From NCBI RefSeq assembly GCF_032193805.1, contig NZ_JAVBIK010000001.1, forward strand, positions 2,129,001-2,193,000: a DNA stretch of 64,000 bases, read 5' to 3'. Shown piece by piece: positions 43,915 to 52,208 of this stretch (its first letter is position 1; each line of letters begins with the position of its first letter). Position numbers and translations under genes: made by a program. The DNA comes from Rhodoferax potami. GTDB lineage: Bacteria > Pseudomonadota > Gammaproteobacteria > Burkholderiales > Burkholderiaceae_C. The notes beneath the pieces were generated by a model. That model had not been told where the DNA came from. It ran no database searches and saw only the letters and a list, made by a program, of their open reading frames with translations.

Positions 43915-43936
43915 CGGCGGCCGGAGGTGGCCGCCG
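43915..43936. terminator. G/C hairpin between convergent cheV and the exported-protein gene
   Basis: CGGCGGCC and GGCCGCCG form a perfect 8-bp stem with a 6-base loop in the 42 bases between the two convergent stop codons. There is no T run on either side. It may act as a bidirectional Rho-dependent boundary. Confidence 0.45.
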
Positions 43937-43943
43937 CGGGCTA

Positions 43944-44591
43944 TCAGCGCAAGCTCACCCTGAGCTGAACCTCTGTCCGGGCCACGCCACTTTGCATCTG
44001 CGTGCCACGCAGGCTCTGCTGATTGTTCTGCAGGTTTTGCTCGGTCTCTGCCACTGTCATCCACTCGCCCAAGGGCAGCAGCATGCTGCTGCCGGTGCTG
44101 GACTGTGCCGGTGGGGCATTTACTGCCCCGGCTTGGGGAAACAGGGGGCGCAGTGCTTGCTGGGTATCGAGTTCCACCTCGACCACCTCGCCGCCCTCCC
44201 AGCGCGGTAGCGCGCTAAAGCCCGTGCCCGCCTCGATCAGCACGGTCCCTTGGGTGGTCACGATTTGCCCGTTGCGCACAAAGCTTTGCAGCAAGCGCAA
44301 TGGCGTTTGTGTTTGCACTGCGATGCGTGCAGGCCGGCCATTCAGAATGAGGATTTGTTGCACCACCGTGCCGCTGCTCCGGCCTTGCGCAAGGCCGCCT
44401 GTGACCCTGCCGCCTTGTACGTCTAAGCCCGCCTGCTGGCCATCTTCGGATTGCACCTGCCGCACTTCGATGAGCAGATTGCGCAAGGGCAGTGGAGTTA
44501 CGTTTGCTCCTGAATTGATAGCTGCTTGCGCATGCGCAGCGGGCGCCAGGTGCCAAAACAGTGCCAAAGTCAGCCAATCTCTGCGGTTCAT
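43944..44591 (-). CDS. Exported protein of unknown function
   Basis: Protein of 215 residues with a signal peptide (LTLALFWHLAPAAHA, cleavage near residue 21). The mature part is Gln/Val/Gly rich and mostly beta, with IEVRQVQSEDGQQAGLDVQG, VVQQILILNGRPARIAV and a C-terminal VARTEVQLRVSLR. I do not recognise a family; it faintly resembles secretin-like beta repeats. Its ATG overlaps the stop of the AsnC regulator (ATGA, 44588-44591). Codons 24-29, just behind the predicted cleavage site, lie in a dispersed palindrome (44506-44522). Confidence 0.75.
   Translation of the reverse strand: MNRRDWLTLALFWHLAPAAHAQAAINSGANVTPLPLRNLLIEVRQVQSEDGQQAGLDVQGGRVTGGLAQGRSSGTVVQQILILNGRPARIAVQTQTPLRLLQSFVRNGQIVTTQGTVLIEAGTGFSALPRWEGGEVVEVELDTQQALRPLFPQAGAVNAPPAQSSTGSSMLLPLGEWMTVAETEQNLQNNQQSLRGTQMQSGVARTEVQLRVSLR
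44506..44540. repeat. Dispersed palindrome, copy 5 (inside the exported-protein gene)
   Basis: The imperfect core GCTCCTGAATTGATAGC (44506-44522) is followed by TGCTTGCGCATGCGCAGC, which resembles the second arm of the intergenic copies. It is read through in frame. Confidence 0.5.
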
Positions 44592-45097
44592 GGGCGTCCT
44601 TTCATGGTGGCGCCTGTGGGCGGCGCTTGCAACTGACTCAAGGGCAGCGCACTGCTGGCCTTGACCTCGCCCAGCGAGAAGCTGGTATGCAGGTCCTTCA
44701 CGTTAGGCAGGTTGATCAGCACTTCGCGTGCGAACTGGCTGAAGCTGTTCAGGTCACGGCTGACCACCTGCAGCTCAAAGGTACCGGTGCCGCTGATGTA
44801 GTGGCAGCTGATGACCTCCGGGATCCGCCGTATCGCCTCTTCGAGCTCTTGCAGCACATCACCGCTGTTGCGGTTGGCGTCCAGGCGCACAAAGGCCAGT
44901 ACCCCCAGCCCGATTTTTTGGCGGTTGATTTCCGCCCGGTAGCCGGTGATGAAGCCGCTGTCCTCCAGCGCCTTCACCCGCCGCCAGCACGGCGCCGCGC
45001 TCAGGCCCACGCGGGTGGCGAGTTCGGCGTTGCTGAGACGCCCATCGTTTTGCAGCTCGCTCAGGATGGCCAGGTCATAACGGTCAAGTGTTTCCAT
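44588..45097 (-). CDS. Lrp/AsnC-family transcriptional regulator
   Basis: Feast/famine regulator of 169 residues. The helix-turn-helix at the start is LDRYDLAILSELQNDGRLSN then AELATRVGLSAAPCWRRVKA. The ligand-binding RAM domain follows, with EINRQKIGLGVLAFVRLDAN, HYISGTGTFELQVVSRDL and LPNVKDLHTSFSLGEVK. The start is METLDRYD at 45097; an ATG at 45106 is an alternative. It is divergent from the indolepyruvate oxidoreductase gene, which it probably controls in response to an amino acid. Its stop overlaps the start of the exported protein. Confidence 0.94.
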   Translation of the reverse strand: METLDRYDLAILSELQNDGRLSNAELATRVGLSAAPCWRRVKALEDSGFITGYRAEINRQKIGLGVLAFVRLDANRNSGDVLQELEEAIRRIPEVISCHYISGTGTFELQVVSRDLNSFSQFAREVLINLPNVKDLHTSFSLGEVKASSALPLSQLQAPPTGATMKGRP

Positions 45098-45215
45098 AAA
45101 GCGCATTATGGAGAAAGAATCGTTCTTTAAGAGGTGGTTTTTAGGCAAAGAACGCAAACACCTATCTGAGTTGCGGGCATACACTTTGCCGAACAAAAAC
45201 ACGGAGACAAGCACC

Positions 45216-48200
45216 ATGAATGCACCCCTCAACCGGGACCTGCCCGCGCACATCCGCACGGCGCTGGATTCGGTCACTCTCGACGACAAATACGCCCTCG
45301 ACCACGGCCGCGCTTTCATGAGCGGCGTGCAGGCGCTGGTCAAGCTGCCGATGCTGCAGCGCGTGCGCGACCAGCGCGCCGGCAAGAACACGGCGGGCTT
45401 TATCAGTGGTTACCGCGGCTCGCCCTTGGGCACCTATGACCAGTCGCTGGTCAAGGCAGAAAAATACTTGGAGGCCCACCACATCAAGTTCCAGCCGGGG
45501 GTGAATGAGGAGCTGGCCGCCACCGCCCTGTGGGGCACGCAGCAACTGGGCTTTGCACCACCCGGCACTAACAAATACGACGGCGTGTTCGGCATCTGGT
45601 ACGGCAAGGGCCCCGGTGTGGACCGCTGCTCCGACGTGTTCAAGCACGCCAACATGGCCGGCACCACGCCCTGGGGCGGTGTGATCGCCGTGGCGGGGGA
45701 TGACCACATTTCCAAAAGCTCGACCGCCGCCCACCAGAGTGACCACATCTTCAAGGCCTGCGGATTCCCGGTGTTCTTCCCGGCCAATGTGCAGGAGATT
45801 CTGGACCTCGGTTTGCATGCGTTTGCCATGAGCCGTTTTTCCGGCGTGTGGGCGGGCATGAAGACGATCCAGGAAATTGTGGAGTCTAGCGCCACCGTCA
45901 CCATCGACCCCGAGCGCGTCCTCACCCGCATGCCGGCCGACTTTGAGTTGCCACCCGGCGGCCTGCATATCCGCTGGCCCGACCATGCGCTGGACCAGGA
46001 AGCCCGCCTGTTTGATTACAAGTGGTATGCCGCGCTGGCCTACATCCGCGCCAACCGGCTGAACCACAACGTGATTGAAGGTCCGCACGACCGCTTCGGC
46101 ATCATCTCCAGCGGCAAGGCCTACAACGACACCCGCCAGGCGCTGCTCGACCTGGGGCTGGACGACGACACCTGCCGCCGCATCGGCATCCGCTTGCACA
46201 AAGTGGGTGTGGTGTGGCCGCTAGAGGCGCAACTGACCCGCGAATTCGCCACCGGCTTGCAAGAGATTCTGGTGGTGGAAGAAAAGCGCCAGGTCATCGA
46301 ATACCAACTCAAGGAAGAGCTGTACAACTGGCGCGCTGACGTGCGCCCCACGGTGCTGGGCAAGTTCAACGAGGTGGAAACGCCCGACCACTACGGCGCC
46401 GGCGGCGAGTGGTCCATGCCCAACCCGAGTGCCAATACTTTGCTGCGCGCGAATGCGGATTTGTCGCCAGCCATCATCGCCCGCGCGATCGCCCAGCGCA
46501 TCAAGAAGCTGGGGCTGGATGCCGACACCAGCGCCCGCATCGATGCCCAGATGGCGATTCTGGAAGCCAAAGAGCGGGCTATGCACGTCATTGAACTGGG
46601 TAACTCCGGTGCAGCGGCTGCGGTTCGCCAGCCCTGGTTCTGCTCAGGCTGCCCGCACAACACCAGTACACGAGTGCCAGAGGGTTCACGCGCCATGGCC
46701 GGCATTGGCTGCCACTTCATGACCATCTGGATGGACCGCAGCACCGATGGCTTTACCCAAATGGGCGGCGAGGGCGTGCCATGGGTCGGGCAGCAACCGT
46801 TCACTAACGACAAACACATCTTCGCCAACTTGGGCGACGGAACATACTTCCACAGCGGCTTGCTGGCGATTCGCCAGAGCATTGCGGCGGGCGTCAACAT
46901 CACCTACAAAATCCTCTACAACGATGCGGTGGCCATGACCGGCGGCCAGCAGGTGGGTGAGCGGCCGGAAGGGCACTCGGTGGTGCAGATAGCCCAGAGC
47001 ATGCGTGCGGAAGGCGCTATCAAAATCATAGTGGTGACAGACGAGCCTGAAAAATACGATGCGGTCGAGGGGCTGCCCGAGGGTATTGCCATCGAGCACC
47101 GCGACGAGCTGGACCGCATTCAGCGCGAGTTCCGCGAAATCAAAGGTACCACCGTCATCATTTACGACCAGACCTGCGCTACCGAAAAGCGCCGCCGCCG
47201 CAAGCGCGGCACCATGGTGGACCCCGCCAAGCGCGTGGTCATCAACGAGTTGGTGTGCGAAGGCTGTGGCGATTGCGGTGTGCAAAGCAACTGCATGAGC
47301 GTGGAGCCGCTGGAGACCCCCTTCGGGCGTAAACGCCAGATCAACCAGAGCACCTGCAACAAAGACATCTCTTGCGTCAAAGGCTTTTGCCCCAGCTTTG
47401 TGACGGTGGAAGGTGGAAGCCTGAAAAAACCAGTGAAGTTGCAAACCGATGCCAGCGGCTGGCCGGCGCTGCCGGACCCTCAGCTTCCCGACCTCGCAAG
47501 GGTGCAAGGCGGCGTGTGGGGAACCATCGTGGCCGGCGTGGGCGGCACAGGCGTGATCACCATCGGGCAACTGCTCGGCGTGGCAGCCCACCTGGAGGGC
47601 AAAGGTATCGTCACCCAGGACGCCGGTGGCTTGGCGCAAAAGGGCGGCGCGACTTGGAGCCATGTGTTGATTGGCGCGTCCCAGGACGCGATCCGCACCA
47701 CACGGGTCGGTACGGCGTCAGCAGATTTGGTGCTTGGTTGTGACCCGGTCGTGGTGGCGGGCAAAGAAACGCTCATCCGCATGCGCCCCGGCCGCACCCA
47801 TGTGGCGCTCAACGCCAACACGGTGCCGACCGCCGGCTTTGTGCGCAACGCCGATTGGGCCAACCCCGGCGACCAGTGCGTCGCCGACATCACCCGCACG
47901 GTGGGTGAGGCGCATGTGGGCTTGTTCGATGCGGATGCCGCCTCTACCAAATTGTTGGGAGACAGCATTTACACCAACCCCATGATGCTGGGCTATGCGT
48001 GGCAAAAGGGCTGGATTCCCTTGGGGCTGGCATCGCTGATGCGCGCCATCGAGCTGAATGCAGTGGCGGTGGGCAACAACAAGGCTGCTTTTGAGTGGGG
48101 CCGCCGTGCTGCGGTGGATTGGCCTGCTGTGCAGCGGGCCATGTCGCCGGGGCAGGTACTGGCATTTGTTCCCCGCAGCAAAGAAACGTTGGATGAACTC

Positions 48201-48845
48201 ATCCAGCGGCGCAGCGAGTTTTTAACGGCTTATCAAAATGCAGCGTACGCAGGTCGTTATGTCGACTTTGTTACCCGGGTGCGCGCAGCAGAGTCCGGCA
48301 TCGAGGGGGGCAAGCTGGCCTTGACGGAAGCGGTTGCGCGCTATTTGTTCAAGCTGATGGCCTACAAAGACGAGTACGAGGTCGCCCGGCTGCACACCGA
48401 TACCGCATTTCACCGCAAGATCAGCGGGATGTTTGAGGGAGATTTCAAGCTCGCCTACCACTTGGCACCCCCGATCTGGTCGCGTAAAAACGAGCAGGGC
48501 GAGGCCTTGAAGTCCCGGTTTGGCGCCTGGATGGGCTGGGGCTTCCGTCTTTTGGCACCCATGAAAGTGCTCCGGGGTACCGCACTGGATGTCTTCGGAT
48601 ACACCGATGAACGCCGTGAGGAGCGGGCGCTGATTGGCGAATACCGCGCAGCCATCGAAGGAATGTTGCCTGCCTTGAGCGCGTCCAACCGGGACGCCGC
48701 GCTGGCGTTCGCCCGTGTGCCCGAGCACATCCGCGGCTATGGCCATGTCAAGGCCCGTCACTTGAAGGCTGCCCGGACCCAATGGGTTGATTTGTTGGCC
48801 CGCTACCACGCAAGCCCCGCGACCCAACAGGCCCGAGCCGCCTAG
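45216..48845 (+). CDS. Indolepyruvate ferredoxin oxidoreductase (fused, three-part)
   Basis: Thiamine-diphosphate enzyme of 1209 residues that oxidatively decarboxylates aryl or branched 2-oxoacids to acyl-CoA. The N-terminal domain begins with FISGYRGSPLGTYDQSL. The TPP-binding part shows CSGCPHNTSTRVPEGSRAM near 477 and FANLGDGTYFHSGLLA. A ferredoxin-like stretch near 680 has VCEGCGDCGVQSNC and CNKDISCVKGFCPSF. The gamma domain starts GVGGTGVITIGQLLGV near 773, and a DUF6537-like C-terminus follows. The start is ATG 45216 after ACGGAGAC; the longer reading from 45108 is rejected. It is divergent from the AsnC regulator, and a hairpin terminator follows. Confidence 0.95.
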   Translation: MNAPLNRDLPAHIRTALDSVTLDDKYALDHGRAFMSGVQALVKLPMLQRVRDQRAGKNTAGFISGYRGSPLGTYDQSLVKAEKYLEAHHIKFQPGVNEELAATALWGTQQLGFAPPGTNKYDGVFGIWYGKGPGVDRCSDVFKHANMAGTTPWGGVIAVAGDDHISKSSTAAHQSDHIFKACGFPVFFPANVQEILDLGLHAFAMSRFSGVWAGMKTIQEIVESSATVTIDPERVLTRMPADFELPPGGLHIRWPDHALDQEARLFDYKWYAALAYIRANRLNHNVIEGPHDRFGIISSGKAYNDTRQALLDLGLDDDTCRRIGIRLHKVGVVWPLEAQLTREFATGLQEILVVEEKRQVIEYQLKEELYNWRADVRPTVLGKFNEVETPDHYGAGGEWSMPNPSANTLLRANADLSPAIIARAIAQRIKKLGLDADTSARIDAQMAILEAKERAMHVIELGNSGAAAAVRQPWFCSGCPHNTSTRVPEGSRAMAGIGCHFMTIWMDRSTDGFTQMGGEGVPWVGQQPFTNDKHIFANLGDGTYFHSGLLAIRQSIAAGVNITYKILYNDAVAMTGGQQVGERPEGHSVVQIAQSMRAEGAIKIIVVTDEPEKYDAVEGLPEGIAIEHRDELDRIQREFREIKGTTVIIYDQTCATEKRRRRKRGTMVDPAKRVVINELVCEGCGDCGVQSNCMSVEPLETPFGRKRQINQSTCNKDISCVKGFCPSFVTVEGGSLKKPVKLQTDASGWPALPDPQLPDLARVQGGVWGTIVAGVGGTGVITIGQLLGVAAHLEGKGIVTQDAGGLAQKGGATWSHVLIGASQDAIRTTRVGTASADLVLGCDPVVVAGKETLIRMRPGRTHVALNANTVPTAGFVRNADWANPGDQCVADITRTVGEAHVGLFDADAASTKLLGDSIYTNPMMLGYAWQKGWIPLGLASLMRAIELNAVAVGNNKAAFEWGRRAAVDWPAVQRAMSPGQVLAFVPRSKETLDELIQRRSEFLTAYQNAAYAGRYVDFVTRVRAAESGIEGGKLALTEAVARYLFKLMAYKDEYEVARLHTDTAFHRKISGMFEGDFKLAYHLAPPIWSRKNEQGEALKSRFGAWMGWGFRLLAPMKVLRGTALDVFGYTDERREERALIGEYRAAIEGMLPALSASNRDAALAFARVPEHIRGYGHVKARHLKAARTQWVDLLARYHASPATQQARAA

Positions 48846-48876
48846 GGCCTTGCCCACCCATCATGGGCGGGCCTTT
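48845..48876 (+). terminator. Likely terminator of the indolepyruvate oxidoreductase gene
   Basis: GCCCA (48852-48856) pairs with TGGGC (48864-48868). The stem can extend by G-T pairs through the flanking GGCCTT and GGGCC, followed by TTTT. Confidence 0.6.
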
Positions 48877-48984
48877 TCCCCCGCTTACAATGATCGGTTG
48901 ACTGGTTATCAGCCGGTCGGTTCGCGTGCGGCTGTGCCGCGGGTGGAAAACTATTTGTTCTGATCCCTTTTGTGGAGTTTGCCT

Positions 48985-49314
48985 GTGTTCATTTCTTCTG
49001 CTTTTGCCCAAACTGCTCCTGCTGCCGCTGGCGGTGACATGCAATCCTCTTTGATGAGCATGCTGCCTTTGGTGCTGATGTTTGTGGTGCTGTACTTCGT
49101 AATGATCCGCCCCCAAATGAAAAAGCAGAAAGAGCACCGCGCCATGATCGACGCCTTGGCCAAGGGCGATGAAGTGGTAACTGCTGGTGGCGTACTGGGC
49201 AAGGTTAGCAAGATGGGTGACAGCTATGTCGGCCTCGAAGTGGCCAGCGGCGTGGAAATCCAAGTGCAGCGCAGCGCGGTAGTGCAAGTGTTGCCCAAAG
49301 GCTCCATCAAGTAA
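48985..49314 (+). CDS. yajC: Sec translocase accessory subunit YajC
   Basis: Small inner-membrane protein of 109 residues that associates with SecDF-YidC. The N-terminal FISSAFAQ motif is typical, followed by one membrane helix, SMLPLVLMFVVLYFVMIRPQ, and a basic region MKKQKEHRAMIDALAKGDEV. The C-terminus has the YajC beta-barrel-like pattern TAGGVLGKVSKMGDSYVGLE. I chose the GTG at 48985, which has TGGAG 8 bases upstream and gives the family's usual N-terminus; the reading from 48970 starts with TTG. It heads the yajC-secD-secF operon. Confidence 0.95.
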   Translation: MFISSAFAQTAPAAAGGDMQSSLMSMLPLVLMFVVLYFVMIRPQMKKQKEHRAMIDALAKGDEVVTAGGVLGKVSKMGDSYVGLEVASGVEIQVQRSAVVQVLPKGSIK

Positions 49315-49346
49315 GCGGCCGTTTTAACTGTTAGCGAAGCGCGATC

Positions 49347-51227
49347 ATGAACCGTTATCCGGTGTGGAAGTACGCGATCATTCTGGTCGCGCTAGTGGTC
49401 AGTGGCTTGTATGCCCTGCCCAATCTGTTTGGCGAAGCACCGGCAGTGCAGGTTTCAACGGCCAAGTCGTCGGTGAAGGTCGATGCCGCCACACTGGCCA
49501 AGGTAGAGCAGGCGCTGAAGAGCGCCGGCTTGACCCCCGATGCGGTGGCCTTGGATGGTGCGTCCGTCAAGGCGCGCTTTGCTGACACGGACACGCAGCT
49601 CAAGGCCAAAGATGCGGTTCAAAAAGCGATCAACCCTGACAGTGCGGACCCCTCCTACATCGTTGCGCTGAATTTACTGTCACGTTCGCCGGCCTGGCTG
49701 ACGTCCTTGCGCGCATCGCCGATGTACTTGGGATTGGATTTGCGCGGTGGTGTGCACTTCATGTTGCAGGTCGACATGCAGGCAGCGCTCACCAAACGGG
49801 CAGAGTCGCTGTCCGGCGACATTCGTACCATCTTGCGTGAAAAGAACGTGCGCCACAGCGGTATTGCCCGTAACGGCCAAGCCATTGAGATTCGGTTCCG
49901 GGGCGCGGCTACCGCTCAGGCAGCCCAGCGCATCATTCAGGATCAGTTCACCGATCTGGATGCGGTGTCTGCCGCTGATGGGCAGGACGTCAAACTGGTC
50001 GCCACAATTAAACAGGTCTCCGGAAAAACCATCCAAGACCAAGCGCTCAAGCAAAACATCACCACCTTGCACAACCGGATCAATGAGCTGGGTGTTGCAG
50101 AACCGGTGATTCAGCAGCAAGGCCTGGACCGTATCGTGGTGCAGTTGCCTGGCGTGCAGGACACGGCCAAGGCCAAAGACATCCTCGGACGCACCGCAAC
50201 ACTGGAAGTGCGCCTGGTCGATGAAGGTTCCGAAGCCCGTGCGGCAGAAACCGGAACCGGTCCTGTTCCCTTTGGCTCCGAACGTTACCTGGATCGCGAA
50301 GGCATCCCGGTCATCGTAAAGAAGCAAGTGATTCTGACGGGCGAGAACCTGACAGACGCGCAACCCGGATTTGATGGCCAGACCCAAGAGCCCACCGTGA
50401 ATTTGTCACTGGATGCCAAGGGCGCCCGCATCTTCCGTGATGTGACCCGCGAGAACATCAACAAGCGCATGGCGATTTTGCTGTTTGAAAAAGGCAAAGG
50501 CGAAGTCGTGACCGCACCGGTGATTCGCGCCGAAATCGGTGGCGGGCGTGTTCAGATTTCCGGCCGAATGACCACCGTCGAAGCGGCAGACACTGCGCTG
50601 CTGTTGCGTGCCGGATCTTTAGCGGCTCCGATGGAGATCATCGAGGAGCGCACGATCGGGCCGAGCTTGGGTGCCGAGAATATTGCCAAGGGTTTCCTGA
50701 GCGTGACCTGGGGCTTTGTGGCGGTTGCCATTTTCATGTGCGGCTACTACATGCTGTTCGGCGTGATTTCCAGCCTGGCGCTGGCCTTCAACCTTTTGTT
50801 GTTAGTGGCGGTGCTCTCCATGCTGCAAGCGACTTTGACATTGCCAGGCATGGCCGCGATGGCGCTGGTTCTGGGTATGGCGATCGATGCTAACGTGTTG
50901 ATCAATGAACGTGTTCGGGAAGAGCTGCGCAATGGTGCATCTCCCCAAGCCGCGATTCACGCCGGTTATGACCGCGCATGGGCAACCATCATCGACTCGA
51001 ACGTAACCACTCTGATTGCAGGTTTGGCATTGTTGGCGTTCGGCTCCGGCCCTGTGCGAGGTTTCGCGGTCGTGCACTGCTTGGGGATTTTGACCAGCAT
51101 GTTCTCCGGCGTGTTCTTCTCGCGTGGTTTGGTGAACTTGTGGTACGGTCGTCAGAAGAAGCTGAAAACGGTTTCTATTGGGACCGTGTGGCGTCCGGAT
51201 AGCGGCACCGAAGTCACAACCCCTTAA
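49347..51227 (+). CDS. secD: Protein translocase subunit SecD
   Basis: Inner-membrane subunit of 626 residues that uses the proton gradient to aid late steps of Sec export. One N-terminal helix (VWKYAIILVALVVSGLYALP) and a large periplasmic P1 domain are followed by the motif GLDLRGGVHFMLQVDM, then five C-terminal helices with LVLGMAIDANVLINERVREE, holding the essential Asp, and GSGPVRGFAVVHCLGILTSM. The length matches beta-proteobacterial SecD. secF starts 9 bases downstream. Confidence 0.97.
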   Translation: MNRYPVWKYAIILVALVVSGLYALPNLFGEAPAVQVSTAKSSVKVDAATLAKVEQALKSAGLTPDAVALDGASVKARFADTDTQLKAKDAVQKAINPDSADPSYIVALNLLSRSPAWLTSLRASPMYLGLDLRGGVHFMLQVDMQAALTKRAESLSGDIRTILREKNVRHSGIARNGQAIEIRFRGAATAQAAQRIIQDQFTDLDAVSAADGQDVKLVATIKQVSGKTIQDQALKQNITTLHNRINELGVAEPVIQQQGLDRIVVQLPGVQDTAKAKDILGRTATLEVRLVDEGSEARAAETGTGPVPFGSERYLDREGIPVIVKKQVILTGENLTDAQPGFDGQTQEPTVNLSLDAKGARIFRDVTRENINKRMAILLFEKGKGEVVTAPVIRAEIGGGRVQISGRMTTVEAADTALLLRAGSLAAPMEIIEERTIGPSLGAENIAKGFLSVTWGFVAVAIFMCGYYMLFGVISSLALAFNLLLLVAVLSMLQATLTLPGMAAMALVLGMAIDANVLINERVREELRNGASPQAAIHAGYDRAWATIIDSNVTTLIAGLALLAFGSGPVRGFAVVHCLGILTSMFSGVFFSRGLVNLWYGRQKKLKTVSIGTVWRPDSGTEVTTP

Positions 51228-51236
51228 GGAAAAGTC

Positions 51237-52190
51237 ATGGAATTTTTTAAAATCCGCCGTGACATTCCGTTCATGCGGAATGCTTTGGTTTTCAACGTCA
51301 TTTCGTTCGTCACTTTTTTGGCGGCCGTATTTTTTCTGTTTTCCCGTGGTCTGCACCTGTCAGTAGAGTTCACCGGCGGGACCTTGATGGAGGTGAGCTA
51401 CTCCCAGCCCGCCGACCTTAACAAGATCCGTAGCACGGTGGATGGACTTGGTATCAGCGATGTCCAGGTGCAGAACTTCGGCACTGCGCAAGATGTTTTG
51501 ATCCGCATGCCGGTTCAAAAAGGGACCACTTCCAGTCAGCAAAGTGAGAAGGTTTTAACGGCCCTCAAGGCGGCCGACGCTAGCGCCACCATGCGCCGCA
51601 CGGAGTTTGTGGGACCTCAGGTCGGCGATGAACTGGCCGCAGATGGCTTGAAAGCGCTTGCGTTCGTGGTGGTCGGCATCATGATTTACTTGGCCATCCG
51701 CTTTGAGTGGAAGTTTGCCGTCGCAGCCATCATCGCCAACTTGCATGATGTGATCATCATTCTCGGTTTCTTCGCCTTTTTCCAGTGGGAGTTCTCACTC
51801 CCGGTACTGGCAGCGGTTTTGGCCGTCTTGGGTTATTCGGTAAACGAGTCGGTTGTGATTTTTGACCGGATTCGTGAGAATTTCAGGCGCTACCGCAAGA
51901 TGAACACGGAGCAAATCATTGACAATGCGATTACCTCCACAATCAGTCGAACCATCATCACCCATGGCTCGACCCAGTTGATGGTGTTGTCGATGTTGAT
52001 TTTCGGCGGTGCCACGCTTCATTACTTTGCGTTGGCGCTCACGATCGGCATTTTGTTTGGTATTTATTCGTCTGTGTTTGTGGCTGCTTCCATCTCTATG
52101 TGGTTAGGTATCCAGCGGGAAGATTTGGTAAAGGGCGGGCCCAAAAAGGATCTCGATCCAAACGACCCGAACGCAGGGGCGGCAGTTTAG
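51237..52190 (+). CDS. secF: Protein translocase subunit SecF
   Basis: Partner of SecD, 317 residues. It has one N-terminal helix (LVFNVISFVTFLAAVFFLFS), a periplasmic domain with SVEFTGGTLMEVSYSQPADL, and five helices with VLAVLGYSVNESVVIFDRIR (the conserved Asp/Glu region) and TISRTIITHGSTQLMVLSML. The ribosome site AAGGAAAAG precedes ATG 51237. The SecDF complex acts with YajC upstream. A DUF1631 gene follows after 18 bases and may be cotranscribed. Confidence 0.97.
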   Translation: MEFFKIRRDIPFMRNALVFNVISFVTFLAAVFFLFSRGLHLSVEFTGGTLMEVSYSQPADLNKIRSTVDGLGISDVQVQNFGTAQDVLIRMPVQKGTTSSQQSEKVLTALKAADASATMRRTEFVGPQVGDELAADGLKALAFVVVGIMIYLAIRFEWKFAVAAIIANLHDVIIILGFFAFFQWEFSLPVLAAVLAVLGYSVNESVVIFDRIRENFRRYRKMNTEQIIDNAITSTISRTIITHGSTQLMVLSMLIFGGATLHYFALALTIGILFGIYSSVFVAASISMWLGIQREDLVKGGPKKDLDPNDPNAGAAV

Positions 52191-52208
52191 TAAAAGGACT
52201 CTCCCAAC

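Noticed and set aside
47014-47030. GCTATCAAAATCATAGT, a near match to the dispersed 17-base palindrome inside the indolepyruvate oxidoreductase gene
   Set aside because: The last base breaks the palindrome, there is no second arm, and the encoded stretch (EGAIKIIVVTDEPEK) fits the usual protein sequence of this family. Chance is more likely.
46686-47663. Minus-strand ORF of 325 codons opposite the indolepyruvate oxidoreductase gene
   Set aside because: Antisense shadow; the plus-strand product is clearly conserved throughout this region.
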